Assembly: GCF_014694375.1 (NCBI RefSeq)
Contig: NZ_JAAUWW010000006.1
Coordinates: 1-64,000 of the forward strand
From: Vibrio sp. S17_S38
GTDB taxonomy: Bacteria; Pseudomonadota; Gammaproteobacteria; Enterobacterales; Vibrionaceae
Reading direction: 5' to 3'
Length of the DNA stretch: 64,000 nucleotides
Part shown: in pieces, positions 1 through 9,489 of the stretch
Layout: each line of letters opens with the position of its first letter
How positions within the stretch are numbered: the first letter of the stretch is position 1
The notes under the pieces: model-generated
Told to the model about the DNA's origin: nothing
Databases searched by the model: none
The model's input: only the letters and a program-made list of their open reading frames with translations
Position numbers and translations under genes: made by a program

Positions 1-82
1 AGCTGGAATATTAGAAATTAGCAATAGCTGAGCAAATAAGTGGATCAATATTAAAACGGTGAATTTTTAAAAAAGTGGATCA
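1..82. mobile_element. Terminal end of an IS21-like insertion sequence (rest outside window)
   Basis: The first 82 bases hold two copies of GTGGATCA (about 40-47 and 75-82) separated by AT-rich sequence. Read inward, the end begins TGATCCAC. Repeated short terminal motifs and a TG...CA terminus are known of IS21-family elements. The boundary is placed at 82 because an open signal-peptide reading frame on the minus strand stops exactly there. No transposase is visible, so the family assignment is tentative. Confidence 0.45.
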
Positions 83-193
83 GATTTCAACTGGTGTTGA
101 CAAATAATTAAACCGATATTGTTGTGCATAAACAGGCGTAGACAATACACAAGTTAGCATCGTAAGTAATATCGAATGTCTCCACTGCTTCAT
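80..193 (-). pseudogene. Secreted protein gene truncated by the IS end
   Basis: An ATG at 193 lies two bases after the stop codon of the Bax-like gene, so the two were one operon. The reading frame encodes a clear signal peptide (MKQWRHS, a hydrophobic stretch, then a VYA-Q cleavage site) followed by only about 13 mature residues. It then runs into a TGA supplied by the IS terminus at 80-82. The family cannot be recognised from what remains. It reads as the 5' stub of an interrupted exported-protein gene. Confidence 0.5.
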
Positions 194-195
194 TA

Positions 196-960
196 TTAAT
201 TTTTCCAATAATCCTGATTCTGCTTAATCATACTTTGAAGGTCATTAATGTAGTCTTGACCTCTTTCGGAATAACTTAATAACCCATTAGTTAATTCTAA
301 TGCGGTTGCTGTTGAAGATAAATCCACTTTTTTCTCAGCCAAGTTTTGACGAATATTACGTAGTTCTTTATAAGCATCGTTACGATTAACATTCATAAAA
401 TAGGCATTAATTGACGCTTGAGGGCTATCAAACTTAGCTACTTCATGAGTTGCACCGTCAACGCGTTGTGTTGGTACAAGACCGCACCCTTCGGTATAGC
501 ACCATTGACCAAAGAAGTTATTAGCATCCTTAGCAAAACGAGATGTCCCCCATGCTGATTCATTTGCAGCCTGTGTTAATACTAATGCTTCAGGCAAAAT
601 ATTAACTCGTATTAGCATCTCATTTAACCAGTCTTTTGTAACACCCTCTTTAGGTAAAGAAACATCATACATTTGAGCAAGCGTCGAAGCCTTTTTTAGC
701 AAGCTAGAACTAATGTTGTTTTCTGCAAGCGCTGATTGTAATTCGAGTAATTGACTACGTTCATTTTCAACACGTTGATTTTCCTTTTCAAAACCAGGAC
801 GTAATTGTTCAAAAAAACTTACTTTCTTAACATTGATATCAACGTTCTCTGTCTTACTTTTTTCAACTGGTTTAGTGGTATCTGATGAGTAATGATTTTG
901 AAAATAATACACAGCCCAAAATGCCAAAATAATGGCAGCCATTATGAGTTTTTTAATCAT
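196..960 (-). CDS. bax: Bax-like glucosaminidase (peptidoglycan hydrolase)
   Basis: A 254-residue protein with an N-terminal membrane anchor (about residues 5-20), a charged coiled stretch, and a C-terminal glucosaminidase-type domain. The likely catalytic Glu lies in QAANESAWGTSRFA, and FGQWCY with a GCGLVP segment follows; both are typical of the Bax/FlgJ-like muramidase fold. It probably cleaves peptidoglycan glycan strands from the periplasmic face of the inner membrane. The upstream membrane-protein gene overlaps it by ATGA, and a truncated exported-protein gene follows two bases later, so this was a three-gene operon. The family is confident; the physiological role is not known from the sequence. 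Confidence 0.75.
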   Translation of the reverse strand: MIKKLIMAAIILAFWAVYYFQNHYSSDTTKPVEKSKTENVDINVKKVSFFEQLRPGFEKENQRVENERSQLLELQSALAENNISSSLLKKASTLAQMYDVSLPKEGVTKDWLNEMLIRVNILPEALVLTQAANESAWGTSRFAKDANNFFGQWCYTEGCGLVPTQRVDGATHEVAKFDSPQASINAYFMNVNRNDAYKELRNIRQNLAEKKVDLSSTATALELTNGLLSYSERGQDYINDLQSMIKQNQDYWKN

Positions 961-1763
961 GCGTTAAATACCTGAGATTGTTTATTATCATTATTAGGCG
1001 GATTTCCCCCACCAGAGACAACTTTTAAACGAATACCGAACATATCGCGATAAAGAACACCTTTAACATGGAAATAAAACGGCAACACAAAAATAAAACC
1101 TATGCCATAAAATAATGCAGCAGCAAAAAACATCATTATAACTAATAAATAAATTGCAATTAATGGCAGGATTTTTTTATTAACTGCTCTTAATGACAGC
1201 AACAAAGATTTCAAAGGCGTGGTTCGTTTCTCACAAATTAATAATGGTGCATGGCTAAAGGCCATAGTGAAATATAACGATAAAAATGGTAGCACCATCC
1301 CACCAATACCTTGCAAGGTTAAAGCAATCAACGTCATTACCATGAGAGGCACAGTAAACTGCAAACCTTTTAACATATGCCGAGGTTGGGTTTTGAAGCC
1401 TGTTGTATGACTCATGGCCATAAGACAGACACCTGCATATAAAGGTGCACTGATAATTTCGTAACTAAAATTTGCAATAAATATTGATTCAATAATATTT
1501 TGGTGCTGAGAGGTATCCGAGGCATCTTTAAATAATTGTAAGATCACACTTGGATCGCCAAGCTGAAGTTTTAATGCCACGGCAAAAATAGCAAGCTGCA
1601 AAACTAATAAAAGAATAATGGTAGGTGAAAATGATAAAAAATACTTTATCGTTAACTGCCAAGCTTCTTTTATTACCTGACTCGCTTTTAATTCATATTG
1701 ACCATTTAAGGCTGTCGTCAGATTTCCTCCGACATTGAATTCTTTTTCTAGTTCATCATTCAT
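957..1763 (-). CDS. Polytopic inner-membrane protein of unknown function
   Basis: A 268-residue protein with five or six hydrophobic segments (for example FLSFSPTIILLLVLQLAIF, PLMVMTLIALTLQGIGGMVL, LPLIAIYLLVIMMFFAAALF) and polar tails at both ends. It resembles the general class of bacterial membrane proteins with a repeated helical-bundle domain, but I recognise no motif that gives a function. Its stop overlaps the start of the Bax-like gene (ATGA), so the two are translationally coupled. It is transcribed divergently from the pot operon. Confidence 0.6.
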   Translation of the reverse strand: MNDELEKEFNVGGNLTTALNGQYELKASQVIKEAWQLTIKYFLSFSPTIILLLVLQLAIFAVALKLQLGDPSVILQLFKDASDTSQHQNIIESIFIANFSYEIISAPLYAGVCLMAMSHTTGFKTQPRHMLKGLQFTVPLMVMTLIALTLQGIGGMVLPFLSLYFTMAFSHAPLLICEKRTTPLKSLLLSLRAVNKKILPLIAIYLLVIMMFFAAALFYGIGFIFVLPFYFHVKGVLYRDMFGIRLKVVSGGGNPPNNDNKQSQVFNA

Positions 1764-1922
1764 GTATTAGTTGTCCAAACAACGTCAAATAAGCTTATGG
1801 AGCACATTATACCCATGCCAACTCAAGATGCGAGTTTCCAGTATTTTTAATCCATTTCATTTTGTAAGTATGATGAAAAATCAAACAACAAAACAAAAAA
1901 CATGAATTTAATGTCAACTTTT

Positions 1923-1951
1923 TTGAAATCATGAAAGCAATATAGGATAAT
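1923..1951 (+). promoter_or_regulatory. Predicted sigma-70 promoter of the potABCD operon
   Basis: TTGAAA at 1923-1928 and GATAAT at 1946-1951 are separated by 17 bases, about 140 bases upstream of potA. Each box matches the consensus at five of six positions. It is the only well-formed promoter I see in the 327-base gap 1764-2090. The rest of that gap is AT-rich with no gene. Confidence 0.5.
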
Positions 1952-2090
1952 GTCCGGCTTGTTTGTTTACATTCTCCTTTAGCTACTATTTAACTGTAAA
2001 CTGCTAGGAAATGTCTACGATGGCGACTATGATGCGCCCTCAAATTTTTGTGTTGAACGATACTTTTCTTTCTAGGGAGAAATACCGAAA

Positions 2091-3233
2091 TTGAATGTTG
2101 AACAGTTACATAGATCTACAGTTATTACACTAACTGGCATAAGTAAGTCTTTCGATGGCAAAACTATCATTGAGAACTTAGATCTAAACGTCAATCATGG
2201 TGAATTCTTAACCATACTTGGACCGTCTGGTTGCGGAAAAACCACAGTACTACGAATGATTGCAGGATTTGAAACCGTTGATTGCGGCAAAATATTACTA
2301 GCAAACGAAGATGTAACGCAACTTCCCCCAGAACAGCGACATGTCAACACTGTATTTCAAAGCTATGCTTTATTTCCACATATGTCGGTCTATGAAAATG
2401 TAGCGTTTGGTTTACGTATGCAAAAAGTATCCGATTCAGAGATCGATACTCGTGTCATTGATGCTTTAAAAATGGTTCGACTTGAGAACATGGCACAAAG
2501 ACGACCTAATCAGCTTTCTGGTGGGCAACAACAACGTATTGCGATCGCGCGTGCTGTTGTGAATAAACCTAAAGTACTCCTACTAGATGAATCCCTTTCC
2601 GCGTTAGACTATAAATTGCGTAAACAAATGCAGCTCGAATTAAAACGACTGCAACGCCAACTTGGGATTACCTTTATTTTCGTTACTCATGACCAAGAAG
2701 AAGCCCTTTCTATGTCCGATCGTATTATCGTAATGCGGGATGGCGTAATAGAACAAGATGGTTCTCCACGCGAGATTTATGAAGAACCAAGTAACTTATT
2801 TGTGGCAAGCTTTATTGGTGAAATAAACGTTTTTAATGCCACCGTCATTCGTAGGCTTGATGATAATACCATTCTTGCTTCCATTGAAGACTGTGAATCT
2901 GTCGTACATTTCAAAAAATCAGTGCAACAAGGACAAGAATTAAAAGTCTTACTTCGACCTGAAGATATTCGTATTGAAGAAATTCAAGAATCTGAAGACA
3001 ACGGTATTGTCGGCCATGTCACGGAGAGAACCTATAAGGGTGTGACCTTAGATTCAGTTGTTGAACTTGAAAAATCTGGCATGAGAGTTATGGTTAGTGA
3101 ATTTTTCAATGAAGATGACCCCGACGTTGATCACTCAATTGGTCAAAAAGTAGCGATTACTTGGGTCGAAAGTTGGGAAGTTGTGCTTCCTGATGAATCA
3201 GAAACTCTTCAATCTATCGCGGGCGCTGAATAA
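2091..3233 (+). CDS. potA: Spermidine/putrescine ABC transporter, ATP-binding protein PotA
   Basis: A 380-residue ATPase with Walker A (GPSGCGKTT), Q-loop ([12 protein letters not shown]), signature (LSGGQQQR), Walker B ([11 protein letters not shown]) and H-loop (THDQEEAL), then a C-terminal TOBE-like regulatory domain. It powers import of polyamines by the PotB/PotC channel with PotD as binding protein. The start is a TTG at 2091, preceded by AGGGAGAA; no in-frame ATG lies upstream of the Walker A region. The Walker B has DES where most ABC ATPases have DEP. potB follows four bases downstream. Confidence 0.93.
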   Translation: MNVEQLHRSTVITLTGISKSFDGKTIIENLDLNVNHGEFLTILGPSGCGKTTVLRMIAGFETVDCGKILLANEDVTQLPPEQRHVNTVFQSYALFPHMSVYENVAFGLRMQKVSDSEIDTRVIDALKMVRLENMAQRRPNQLSGGQQQRIAIARAVVNKPKVLLLDESLSALDYKLRKQMQLELKRLQRQLGITFIFVTHDQEEALSMSDRIIVMRDGVIEQDGSPREIYEEPSNLFVASFIGEINVFNATVIRRLDDNTILASIEDCESVVHFKKSVQQGQELKVLLRPEDIRIEEIQESEDNGIVGHVTERTYKGVTLDSVVELEKSGMRVMVSEFFNEDDPDVDHSIGQKVAITWVESWEVVLPDESETLQSIAGAE

Positions 3234-3237
3234 CATC

Positions 3238-4092
3238 ATGAAGAAAATCAATCTTCAAAACAGCATTGTGTTCTTGATTGTGTCATGGTTAATTCTGTTT
3301 GTTTTCATTCCAAACATTATGATCATCATCACTAGCTTTTTAACTCGTGATGATGCCAATTTAATCGATCTAACATTCACTTTACACAACTATGCACGCC
3401 TGCTTGATCCTCTATATGCAAAAGTCATGATTCACTCTCTTTACATGGCAATTGTCGCAACCGGATTATGTTTACTCATTGGATATCCTTTTGCTTATAT
3501 AGTGGCAAAAATGCCTGAAAAAATGCGTCCAATTATGTTGTTCCTCGTCATTGTACCTTTTTGGACTAACTCGCTTATTCGCACATATGGCTTAAAAGTA
3601 GTATTAGGAACGCAAGGGATTTTGAATAAAAGCCTAATAGCGATTGGACTCATTGATCACCCTATTCGTATTATGTACACCGAAATCGCTGTTATGGTGG
3701 GTTTAGTTTATATCTTACTGCCGTTTATGATTCTGCCACTCTATTCCGCTATTGAGAAGCTGGATAGAACTTACATCGAGGCAGCAAGAGATCTTGGTGC
3801 AAATAAAGTACAAACTCTTGTTAAAGTAATACTGCCCTTGACTATGCCAGGAATCATTGGTGGCTGCTTATTAGTATTATTACCCGCTTTAGGTATGTTT
3901 TATGTCTCCGATTTATTGGGCGGTGCAAAAAACTTACTGATAGGTAATGTGATTAAAAGCCAAGTACTCAATGCTCGTGATTGGCCATTTGGCGCAGCAA
4001 CCAGCATTGCTCTCACTATCGTAATGGCATTAATGCTGTATGCCTATTATCGTGCAGGAAAATTGCTCAACAGAAAAGTGGAGTTAGACTAA
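3238..4092 (+). CDS. potB: Spermidine/putrescine ABC transporter permease PotB
   Basis: A permease of 284 residues with six predicted membrane segments and the EAA loop (EAARDLGANKVQ, about residues 181-192) that docks the ATPase. The start chosen is MKKINLQ at 3238; a longer frame opens upstream inside potA but would overlap it heavily. The stop codon overlaps the potC start (TAATG), showing translational coupling. Part of the inner-membrane channel of the polyamine importer. Confidence 0.92.
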   Translation: MKKINLQNSIVFLIVSWLILFVFIPNIMIIITSFLTRDDANLIDLTFTLHNYARLLDPLYAKVMIHSLYMAIVATGLCLLIGYPFAYIVAKMPEKMRPIMLFLVIVPFWTNSLIRTYGLKVVLGTQGILNKSLIAIGLIDHPIRIMYTEIAVMVGLVYILLPFMILPLYSAIEKLDRTYIEAARDLGANKVQTLVKVILPLTMPGIIGGCLLVLLPALGMFYVSDLLGGAKNLLIGNVIKSQVLNARDWPFGAATSIALTIVMALMLYAYYRAGKLLNRKVELD

Positions 4093-4880
4093 TGACCAAC
4101 AACGTCGGAGTTAAAGTTGTCAAATCCAGTTTTATGAGCTTGGTCTATCTATTTTTATATTTACCAATTTTAGTTTTAATTGCTAACTCCTTTAATGCGA
4201 GTCGATTTGGCATTCGTTGGGATGGCTTTACGACAAAATGGTATGGCGATTTATTGCACAACAATAGCCTCATTCAGGCTGCTGGGCACTCAATTACCAT
4301 TGCAGTTATTTCCTCGACTGCCGCCACTATCATCGGTAGTTTGACTGCTGTGGCCTTATTCCGTTATCAGTTTAAAGGCAAAGGTGCGGTGAATGGATTG
4401 TTATTCATTGTAATGATGTCGCCTGATATTGTAATGGCCATTTCACTGTTAGCGTTATTCTTGGTCGTTGGCTTTCAATTAGGATTGCTAACGTTACTCA
4501 TATCGCATATCACTTTTTGCTTACCTTTTGTCGTTGTGACTGTTTACAGTCGGCTGAAAGGATTTGATGTAAAGATGCTAGAAGCGGCAAGAGATCTCGG
4601 AGCAAGTGAATGGATTATTTTAAAGCGAATCCTATTACCTTTAGCTAAACCTGCCGTTGCCGCTGGATGGCTACTAAGTTTTACGCTATCACTAGACGAT
4701 GTCATCATCAGCTCATTTGTGACGGGGCCTAGCTATGAAATATTACCCTTAAAAATCTATTCTATGGTTAAAGTCGGTATTTCGCCTGAAGTGAATGCTT
4801 TAGCAACAGTTATGCTTGTAGTATCTTTAATCCTAGTGGTCTGCTCTCAGCTCATTGCCAGAGATAGATCTCCATCATGA
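4092..4880 (+). CDS. potC: Spermidine/putrescine ABC transporter permease PotC
   Basis: A permease of 262 residues with six membrane segments and an EAA loop (EAARDLGASEW). It pairs with PotB to form the channel. The start at 4092 overlaps the potB stop. A weak hairpin with a following T/A-rich stretch lies downstream (about 4924-4951), between potC and potD. It could lower or separate expression of the binding protein. Confidence 0.92.
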   Translation: MTNNVGVKVVKSSFMSLVYLFLYLPILVLIANSFNASRFGIRWDGFTTKWYGDLLHNNSLIQAAGHSITIAVISSTAATIIGSLTAVALFRYQFKGKGAVNGLLFIVMMSPDIVMAISLLALFLVVGFQLGLLTLLISHITFCLPFVVVTVYSRLKGFDVKMLEAARDLGASEWIILKRILLPLAKPAVAAGWLLSFTLSLDDVIISSFVTGPSYEILPLKIYSMVKVGISPEVNALATVMLVVSLILVVCSQLIARDRSPS

Positions 4881-5023
4881 ACATAGAACCTTGATAAACA
4901 TAGCTCTATCATGGTTAACATTTTGCCTAATTACGGAATAAGGCTTTTAAAAAACCTTAATCTGACTATACTTCACACTATTTTCAATATGCATAAAACT
5001 ACGATTCACACTGGGGGATACAA

Positions 5024-6067
5024 ATGAAACCATGGTCTAAGTTACTTGTAGGCGCGGCATTGACTGCCTCATTAACGGCGAACTATGCGCAGGCGGATGA
5101 TAAAGAACTCTATTTTTATAATTGGTCAGAGTATATCCCTAGTGAAATCCTGCAAGAATTTACTAAAGAAACAGGCATTAAGGTTATCTATTCGACTTAT
5201 GAGTCGAATGAGTCCATGTACGCCAAACTCAAAACACAAGGCAAAGGCTATGATCTTGTGGTGCCTTCGACTTATTTTGTCGCGAAAATGCGAAAAGAAG
5301 GCATGTTACAGCCAATAGATAAATCGAAACTGACTAATTTTGATGGATTAGACCCAAACTATTTAAATAAACCTTTTGATCCAAATAATGACTATTCAAT
5401 CCCTTATATTTGGGGGGCTACCGGTATTGGTATAAATACCGATATGTTAGATAAAAACTCCATCCATAAATGGGCTGATTTATGGGATTCAAAATGGGTT
5501 GGTCAGTTAATGATGATGGATGATCCGCGTGAAGTATTCCAAGTTGCATTAACAAAACTTGGCTATTCGGCCAATTCAACTGATCCAGAAGAAATCAAAC
5601 AAGCTTATGAAGAGTTAAAAAAACTCATGCCTAACGTATTAGTTTTTAACTCAGATAACCCTGCAAATCCGTATATGGCAGGCGAAACTTCTTTGGGTAT
5701 GATTTGGAATGGTTCCGCTTATGCGGCTCGTAAAGATGGAGCTCCCATTCATATTGTTTGGCCAGAAAAAGGGACCATATTCTGGATGGATAGCTTAGCG
5801 ATTCCAACTGGAGCCAAAAATGTTGATGCTGCTCATAAGATGATTAATTTCTTATTACGTCCAGATAACGCAGCTAAGATAGCTTTAGAAATTGGTTATC
5901 CAACGCCGGTTAAAGCCGCCTATCCACTTCTTCCCAAAGATTTTATTGAAGATCAAGATGTATTCCCACCACAGCAAGTCTTTGATAGTGGCGAATGGCA
6001 AAACGATGTTGGTGAAGCAAACGTTTTATATGAACAATATTTCCAAAAGCTAAAAGTAGATATGTAA
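5024..6067 (+). CDS. potD: Spermidine/putrescine-binding periplasmic protein PotD
   Basis: A 347-residue substrate-binding protein with a cleavable signal peptide (ending near YAQA-DDK) and the PotD/PotF opening ELYFYNWSEYIP. Conserved ligand-site segments include STYESNESMYAK, WMDSLAIP and GYPTPVKAAYPL. It captures polyamines in the periplasm for PotABC. The 143-base gap after potC contains a TATACT box near 4967-4972, so potD may also have its own promoter. A strong bidirectional terminator follows. Confidence 0.92.
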   Translation: MKPWSKLLVGAALTASLTANYAQADDKELYFYNWSEYIPSEILQEFTKETGIKVIYSTYESNESMYAKLKTQGKGYDLVVPSTYFVAKMRKEGMLQPIDKSKLTNFDGLDPNYLNKPFDPNNDYSIPYIWGATGIGINTDMLDKNSIHKWADLWDSKWVGQLMMMDDPREVFQVALTKLGYSANSTDPEEIKQAYEELKKLMPNVLVFNSDNPANPYMAGETSLGMIWNGSAYAARKDGAPIHIVWPEKGTIFWMDSLAIPTGAKNVDAAHKMINFLLRPDNAAKIALEIGYPTPVKAAYPLLPKDFIEDQDVFPPQQVFDSGEWQNDVGEANVLYEQYFQKLKVDM

Positions 6068-6094
6068 TTTACATACATTTATGCCCTAAACAAA

Positions 6095-6120
6095 AAAGCT
6101 CGCAGTGTATTGCGAGCTTT
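6095..6120. terminator. Bidirectional terminator between potD and cobB
   Basis: Perfect inverted repeat AAAGCTCGCA / TGCGAGCTTT with a six-base loop. An A tract lies on one side and a T tract on the other, between two convergent genes. Confidence 0.8.
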
Positions 6121-6159
6121 TCTTTGAATCTCTATCTTTACTGAATTTTACTTATTAAA

Positions 6160-6876
6160 TCAAATATTGCCCAATAATTCTCCGACCAATTTAGGAACTT
6201 CAATACTGGCTTTACCATAGCGTTTTTCAGCAAACTCACTTTCAACTGCGCTAGGCTCTAAATTAAGTTCAATAGTATGGGCTCCATGCATTTTTGCATC
6301 ATGAACAAAGCCCGCGGCAGGATAAACTACACCAGATGTTCCTATCGAGATAAATAAATCGGCTTGTTCTATTAATGAATAAATTTCTGCCATACGTAAT
6401 GGCATTTCACCAAACCAGACGATATGTGGCCTTAATGGGTTTGGTATCTGACAGCAGTGGCATAGATCATTTATATTTAGATCATCGTCATGATCAATTA
6501 CTTGATTGGACTCAGGGCATCGAACTTTAAGTAACTCACCATGCATATGAATGATCTTCTGGCTCCCCGCTTTTTCATGCAAGTTATCGATATTTTGTGT
6601 GACGATCGTTATTTTCCCATCTAATTTATTTTCTAGCTGCGCAAGTGCTAAATGAGCTAAGTTAGGCTGAATATTAATATCATGTAAACTCTGACGGCGT
6701 TGGTTATAAAAATTTTGTACTAATTCAGGATTAGCTTGATAACCTTCAGGTGTAGCAACATCCTCGATACGATGGTTTTCCCACAAACCATCTTGAGAGC
6801 GAAATGTTTGAATACCTGACTCCGCTGAAATACCAGCTCCTGTTAATATAACAATATTTTGATAAGGAAAATGCAT
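6160..6876 (-). CDS. cobB: NAD-dependent protein deacylase, sirtuin CobB
   Basis: A 238-residue class III sirtuin. It shows the NAD-binding start [15 protein letters not shown], the [12 protein letters not shown] segment with the following catalytic His (HMHGE), a zinc site with cysteines in VRCPES and LCHCCQ, and the PHIVWFGE and [12 protein letters not shown] motifs. The Y and R of the segment ending NFYNQRRQ fit desuccinylating bacterial CobB proteins. It removes acyl groups from protein lysines in the cytoplasm. The spacing inside the zinc-binding cysteines is longer than in the textbook form. Confidence 0.92.
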   Translation of the reverse strand: MHFPYQNIVILTGAGISAESGIQTFRSQDGLWENHRIEDVATPEGYQANPELVQNFYNQRRQSLHDINIQPNLAHLALAQLENKLDGKITIVTQNIDNLHEKAGSQKIIHMHGELLKVRCPESNQVIDHDDDLNINDLCHCCQIPNPLRPHIVWFGEMPLRMAEIYSLIEQADLFISIGTSGVVYPAAGFVHDAKMHGAHTIELNLEPSAVESEFAEKRYGKASIEVPKLVGELLGNI

Positions 6877-7136
6877 TTTCAGTCCTTTTGGTTATTGTGA
6901 CGGTACAAATACAGACAGCATATTAGATTTAATTTACCTTGTTTTAGTTAAGGATAAAATTAGGTTTTGAATTATTGAGCACTAACTCTCTTCTTTTGCT
7001 GGTCCTATATTCTCCCGTATAAATTAAGCTACGTTTAAATAAAATCGATATTTATTAAAAATAACAACTATGATTAATGTCTATAGTGTAATATCGAACC
7101 AATTATCAGTGCTATCAACTAGTTAAAAGTGGCCTT

Positions 7137-9488
7137 ATGGGAAAAATTTATCAAATATTATGCATATTACTCATCACCTTCTCATTTACTGCACAAGCAG
7201 AATGGGAACCGATGCCTACAGCTAAAAAACAACCCAATATTACCTCTGAAGCTAAACGTATTGCTGAAGATGTATCTGCATTGCCCGATCCACTTTTTAT
7301 GTCCGAAAATGATCATGCCAAAGTAGATGAATTACTTTCTGCAACTTTATATCAAATAGATCAGAACACCATTCAATTTGCTAAAGCCTTATCCGAATAC
7401 AGAAAAACGGGAGGGAAATCTATCTGGTTTCAAACCCAAGAATATTATTTATCTTTACACAGTTTTAGTGAGTCCAAACAACAACTCCTTAAGTTAGCCA
7501 ATGGTAATGTCTTCAATAAGCTAACAGGATTTGGCCCTTATGGCGTAACTCAATTCAAGTCAGAACTGTATCTCACTCAATTAAACGCCCAATATCTTGT
7601 TTTTTTTCAATATCAAAGCTTTAAAGCATTTTTGGTTGATTTAACTATATCACCAGTTCCTGTCATTGTGATGTTAGTTAAACTATTTTTCGTATACTTA
7701 GGGTTATCATGGTGGTTAAAAAACAGCAGCGATATTATTAAGCAATTCCGTAAAGCAAAACTTGAAACAGCTACACCGCCATCTCTTTTTATTCGTTTCA
7801 TTTGGTATATCAGTAAAGCAAATCGACCAATTGCATGGTTAATCGCTATCACAATATCTTTGGATATTTTAGCCACGCTTCAAAGTTTACAGCATGTTAA
7901 GTTTCTCAGTATTTTTACTTGGTGGGTATTAGGTGGATCTATTGCTGTTAAGTTTATTTTAGAATTTGCTTATCGTAATAGTCGTAGTACCACAAAAGAA
8001 ATGACCGCTATTCGTTTATCTAGTATCCGTTACTATGTTTGGAGTGCAATCGGTGCTGGCGTGATACTGCAAATGACAAAAACAACCATTGGTCAAGGCA
8101 CTATATATCACTGGGTTTCGAGCTTGTTATCACTCTGGTTTTTATTAATTACTGTGGTTGTACTTCGTAAATGGAAACCTTATGTATTTAGTGAAACTAA
8201 CCAAAATATGGATCATCCTTTATGGGCTCAGTGGGCAATAAATAAAAAAGATAGTTTTGGCCTATCAACCATCTCCGTTTTCATTATGACTTTTTGGTTA
8301 ATTTCACGAAACCTAAAGCAATTTGTCATTGCAACTCTTTCCCAATACGCTTTTTTTAGTCAAACTTTAGCCTATTTGTTTAGAATTGAAGTAGCAAAAC
8401 AGAGTGATAATGGTGGGCAAAATACGAATTTAGTCCAACTGAAAGGTGATGATATATTTAATTATATTTTACCTGGAAAAGAAGACAGCAAGCTCATTGG
8501 CTATGCTTCTGATGAGATCAAACAGCTGTCAAAATACATCCTATCAGATAGTCCTGCAATGTGTGTTATTTCAGGTGAACGAGGAATAGGAACGACCACT
8601 TTATTAAAGCAAATTCTCTATAGAGTTAATAATGCCCAACCCATTTACTTAAACTGCCCTAATTCTGGTTATAGTGAATTAATGTCAGATTTAGCCGAAC
8701 AATTAGGCTTAGACCGGGAGTCTTCTGACATTCAAATTTTGGCTTATCTGAGAAAAAGTGAAACTGCTTACCTTATCGCTGTGGACAATGCTCAACGCCT
8801 TGTTAAACCAATGGTTGGTGGCTTATCTGGACTCATGAAATTCACTAATTTAATGCGACGATCTAAGAAAAATCACCGCGTAATGATGGCAATAGAAAAA
8901 TCAAGCTGGCGTTTTGTTGACAGAGCTCGAGGGGAAAGACTCTTATTCGACTTAGTAACATTCATGCCCCGTTGGACTGAGTCTCAAATATCAGAGCTAC
9001 TCAATTCTCGCCTAAATCACGATATTGAAAATCCAGTGTCATTTGATGACCTCAATCTTCCCAAGCAGTGGGATCAAGATGATATATCTGAAGAGGAACG
9101 AGCAAGACAAGGGTTTTATCGTATCCTTTGGCATTATTCGGATGGCAATCCAACGGTTGCTCTACGTTTCTTTAGATTATCCCTACGCCAAGATCAGAAA
9201 ACAGACAAAGTGGTTGTTCGGCTTTTCCAAGCACCTGAATCGGAAGAGTTAGAGAAAATGCCAAAACCTATGCTCGCCATTTTGCGTTCTATAGTTCAAT
9301 TGGAGGTGTCAACACCAGAGGAGCTATCTGAATGCACCCAGTTAACCACTCCTGAAGTTATCGGGACATTACGCTACTTTGAAAGTCGTAATTATATAGA
9401 ATGGTCTGGTGACAAAGCAAAAATTTCCGACCATTGGTATCGATATATAACAAATGCCCTACATCGTCAGCACTTATTGGTGAAATAG
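7137..9488 (+). CDS. Membrane-anchored NTPase-like protein with degenerate Walker A
   Basis: A 783-residue protein with a signal peptide (cleavage near AQA-EWE), a periplasmic N-terminal region, about six membrane segments between residues 170 and 395, then a cytoplasmic domain from about 445. That domain resembles an AAA/STAND-type ATPase: GERGIGTTTLL at the P-loop position, IAVDNAQRL as Walker B, and a C-terminal winged-helix-like tail. The P-loop has Thr where the nucleotide-binding Lys should be. One base separates it from the MscS-type channel gene downstream, so the two products probably work together in the inner membrane. No characterised homologue comes to mind. Confidence 0.6.
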   Translation: MGKIYQILCILLITFSFTAQAEWEPMPTAKKQPNITSEAKRIAEDVSALPDPLFMSENDHAKVDELLSATLYQIDQNTIQFAKALSEYRKTGGKSIWFQTQEYYLSLHSFSESKQQLLKLANGNVFNKLTGFGPYGVTQFKSELYLTQLNAQYLVFFQYQSFKAFLVDLTISPVPVIVMLVKLFFVYLGLSWWLKNSSDIIKQFRKAKLETATPPSLFIRFIWYISKANRPIAWLIAITISLDILATLQSLQHVKFLSIFTWWVLGGSIAVKFILEFAYRNSRSTTKEMTAIRLSSIRYYVWSAIGAGVILQMTKTTIGQGTIYHWVSSLLSLWFLLITVVVLRKWKPYVFSETNQNMDHPLWAQWAINKKDSFGLSTISVFIMTFWLISRNLKQFVIATLSQYAFFSQTLAYLFRIEVAKQSDNGGQNTNLVQLKGDDIFNYILPGKEDSKLIGYASDEIKQLSKYILSDSPAMCVISGERGIGTTTLLKQILYRVNNAQPIYLNCPNSGYSELMSDLAEQLGLDRESSDIQILAYLRKSETAYLIAVDNAQRLVKPMVGGLSGLMKFTNLMRRSKKNHRVMMAIEKSSWRFVDRARGERLLFDLVTFMPRWTESQISELLNSRLNHDIENPVSFDDLNLPKQWDQDDISEEERARQGFYRILWHYSDGNPTVALRFFRLSLRQDQKTDKVVVRLFQAPESEELEKMPKPMLAILRSIVQLEVSTPEELSECTQLTTPEVIGTLRYFESRNYIEWSGDKAKISDHWYRYITNALHRQHLLVK

Positions 9489-9489
9489 C

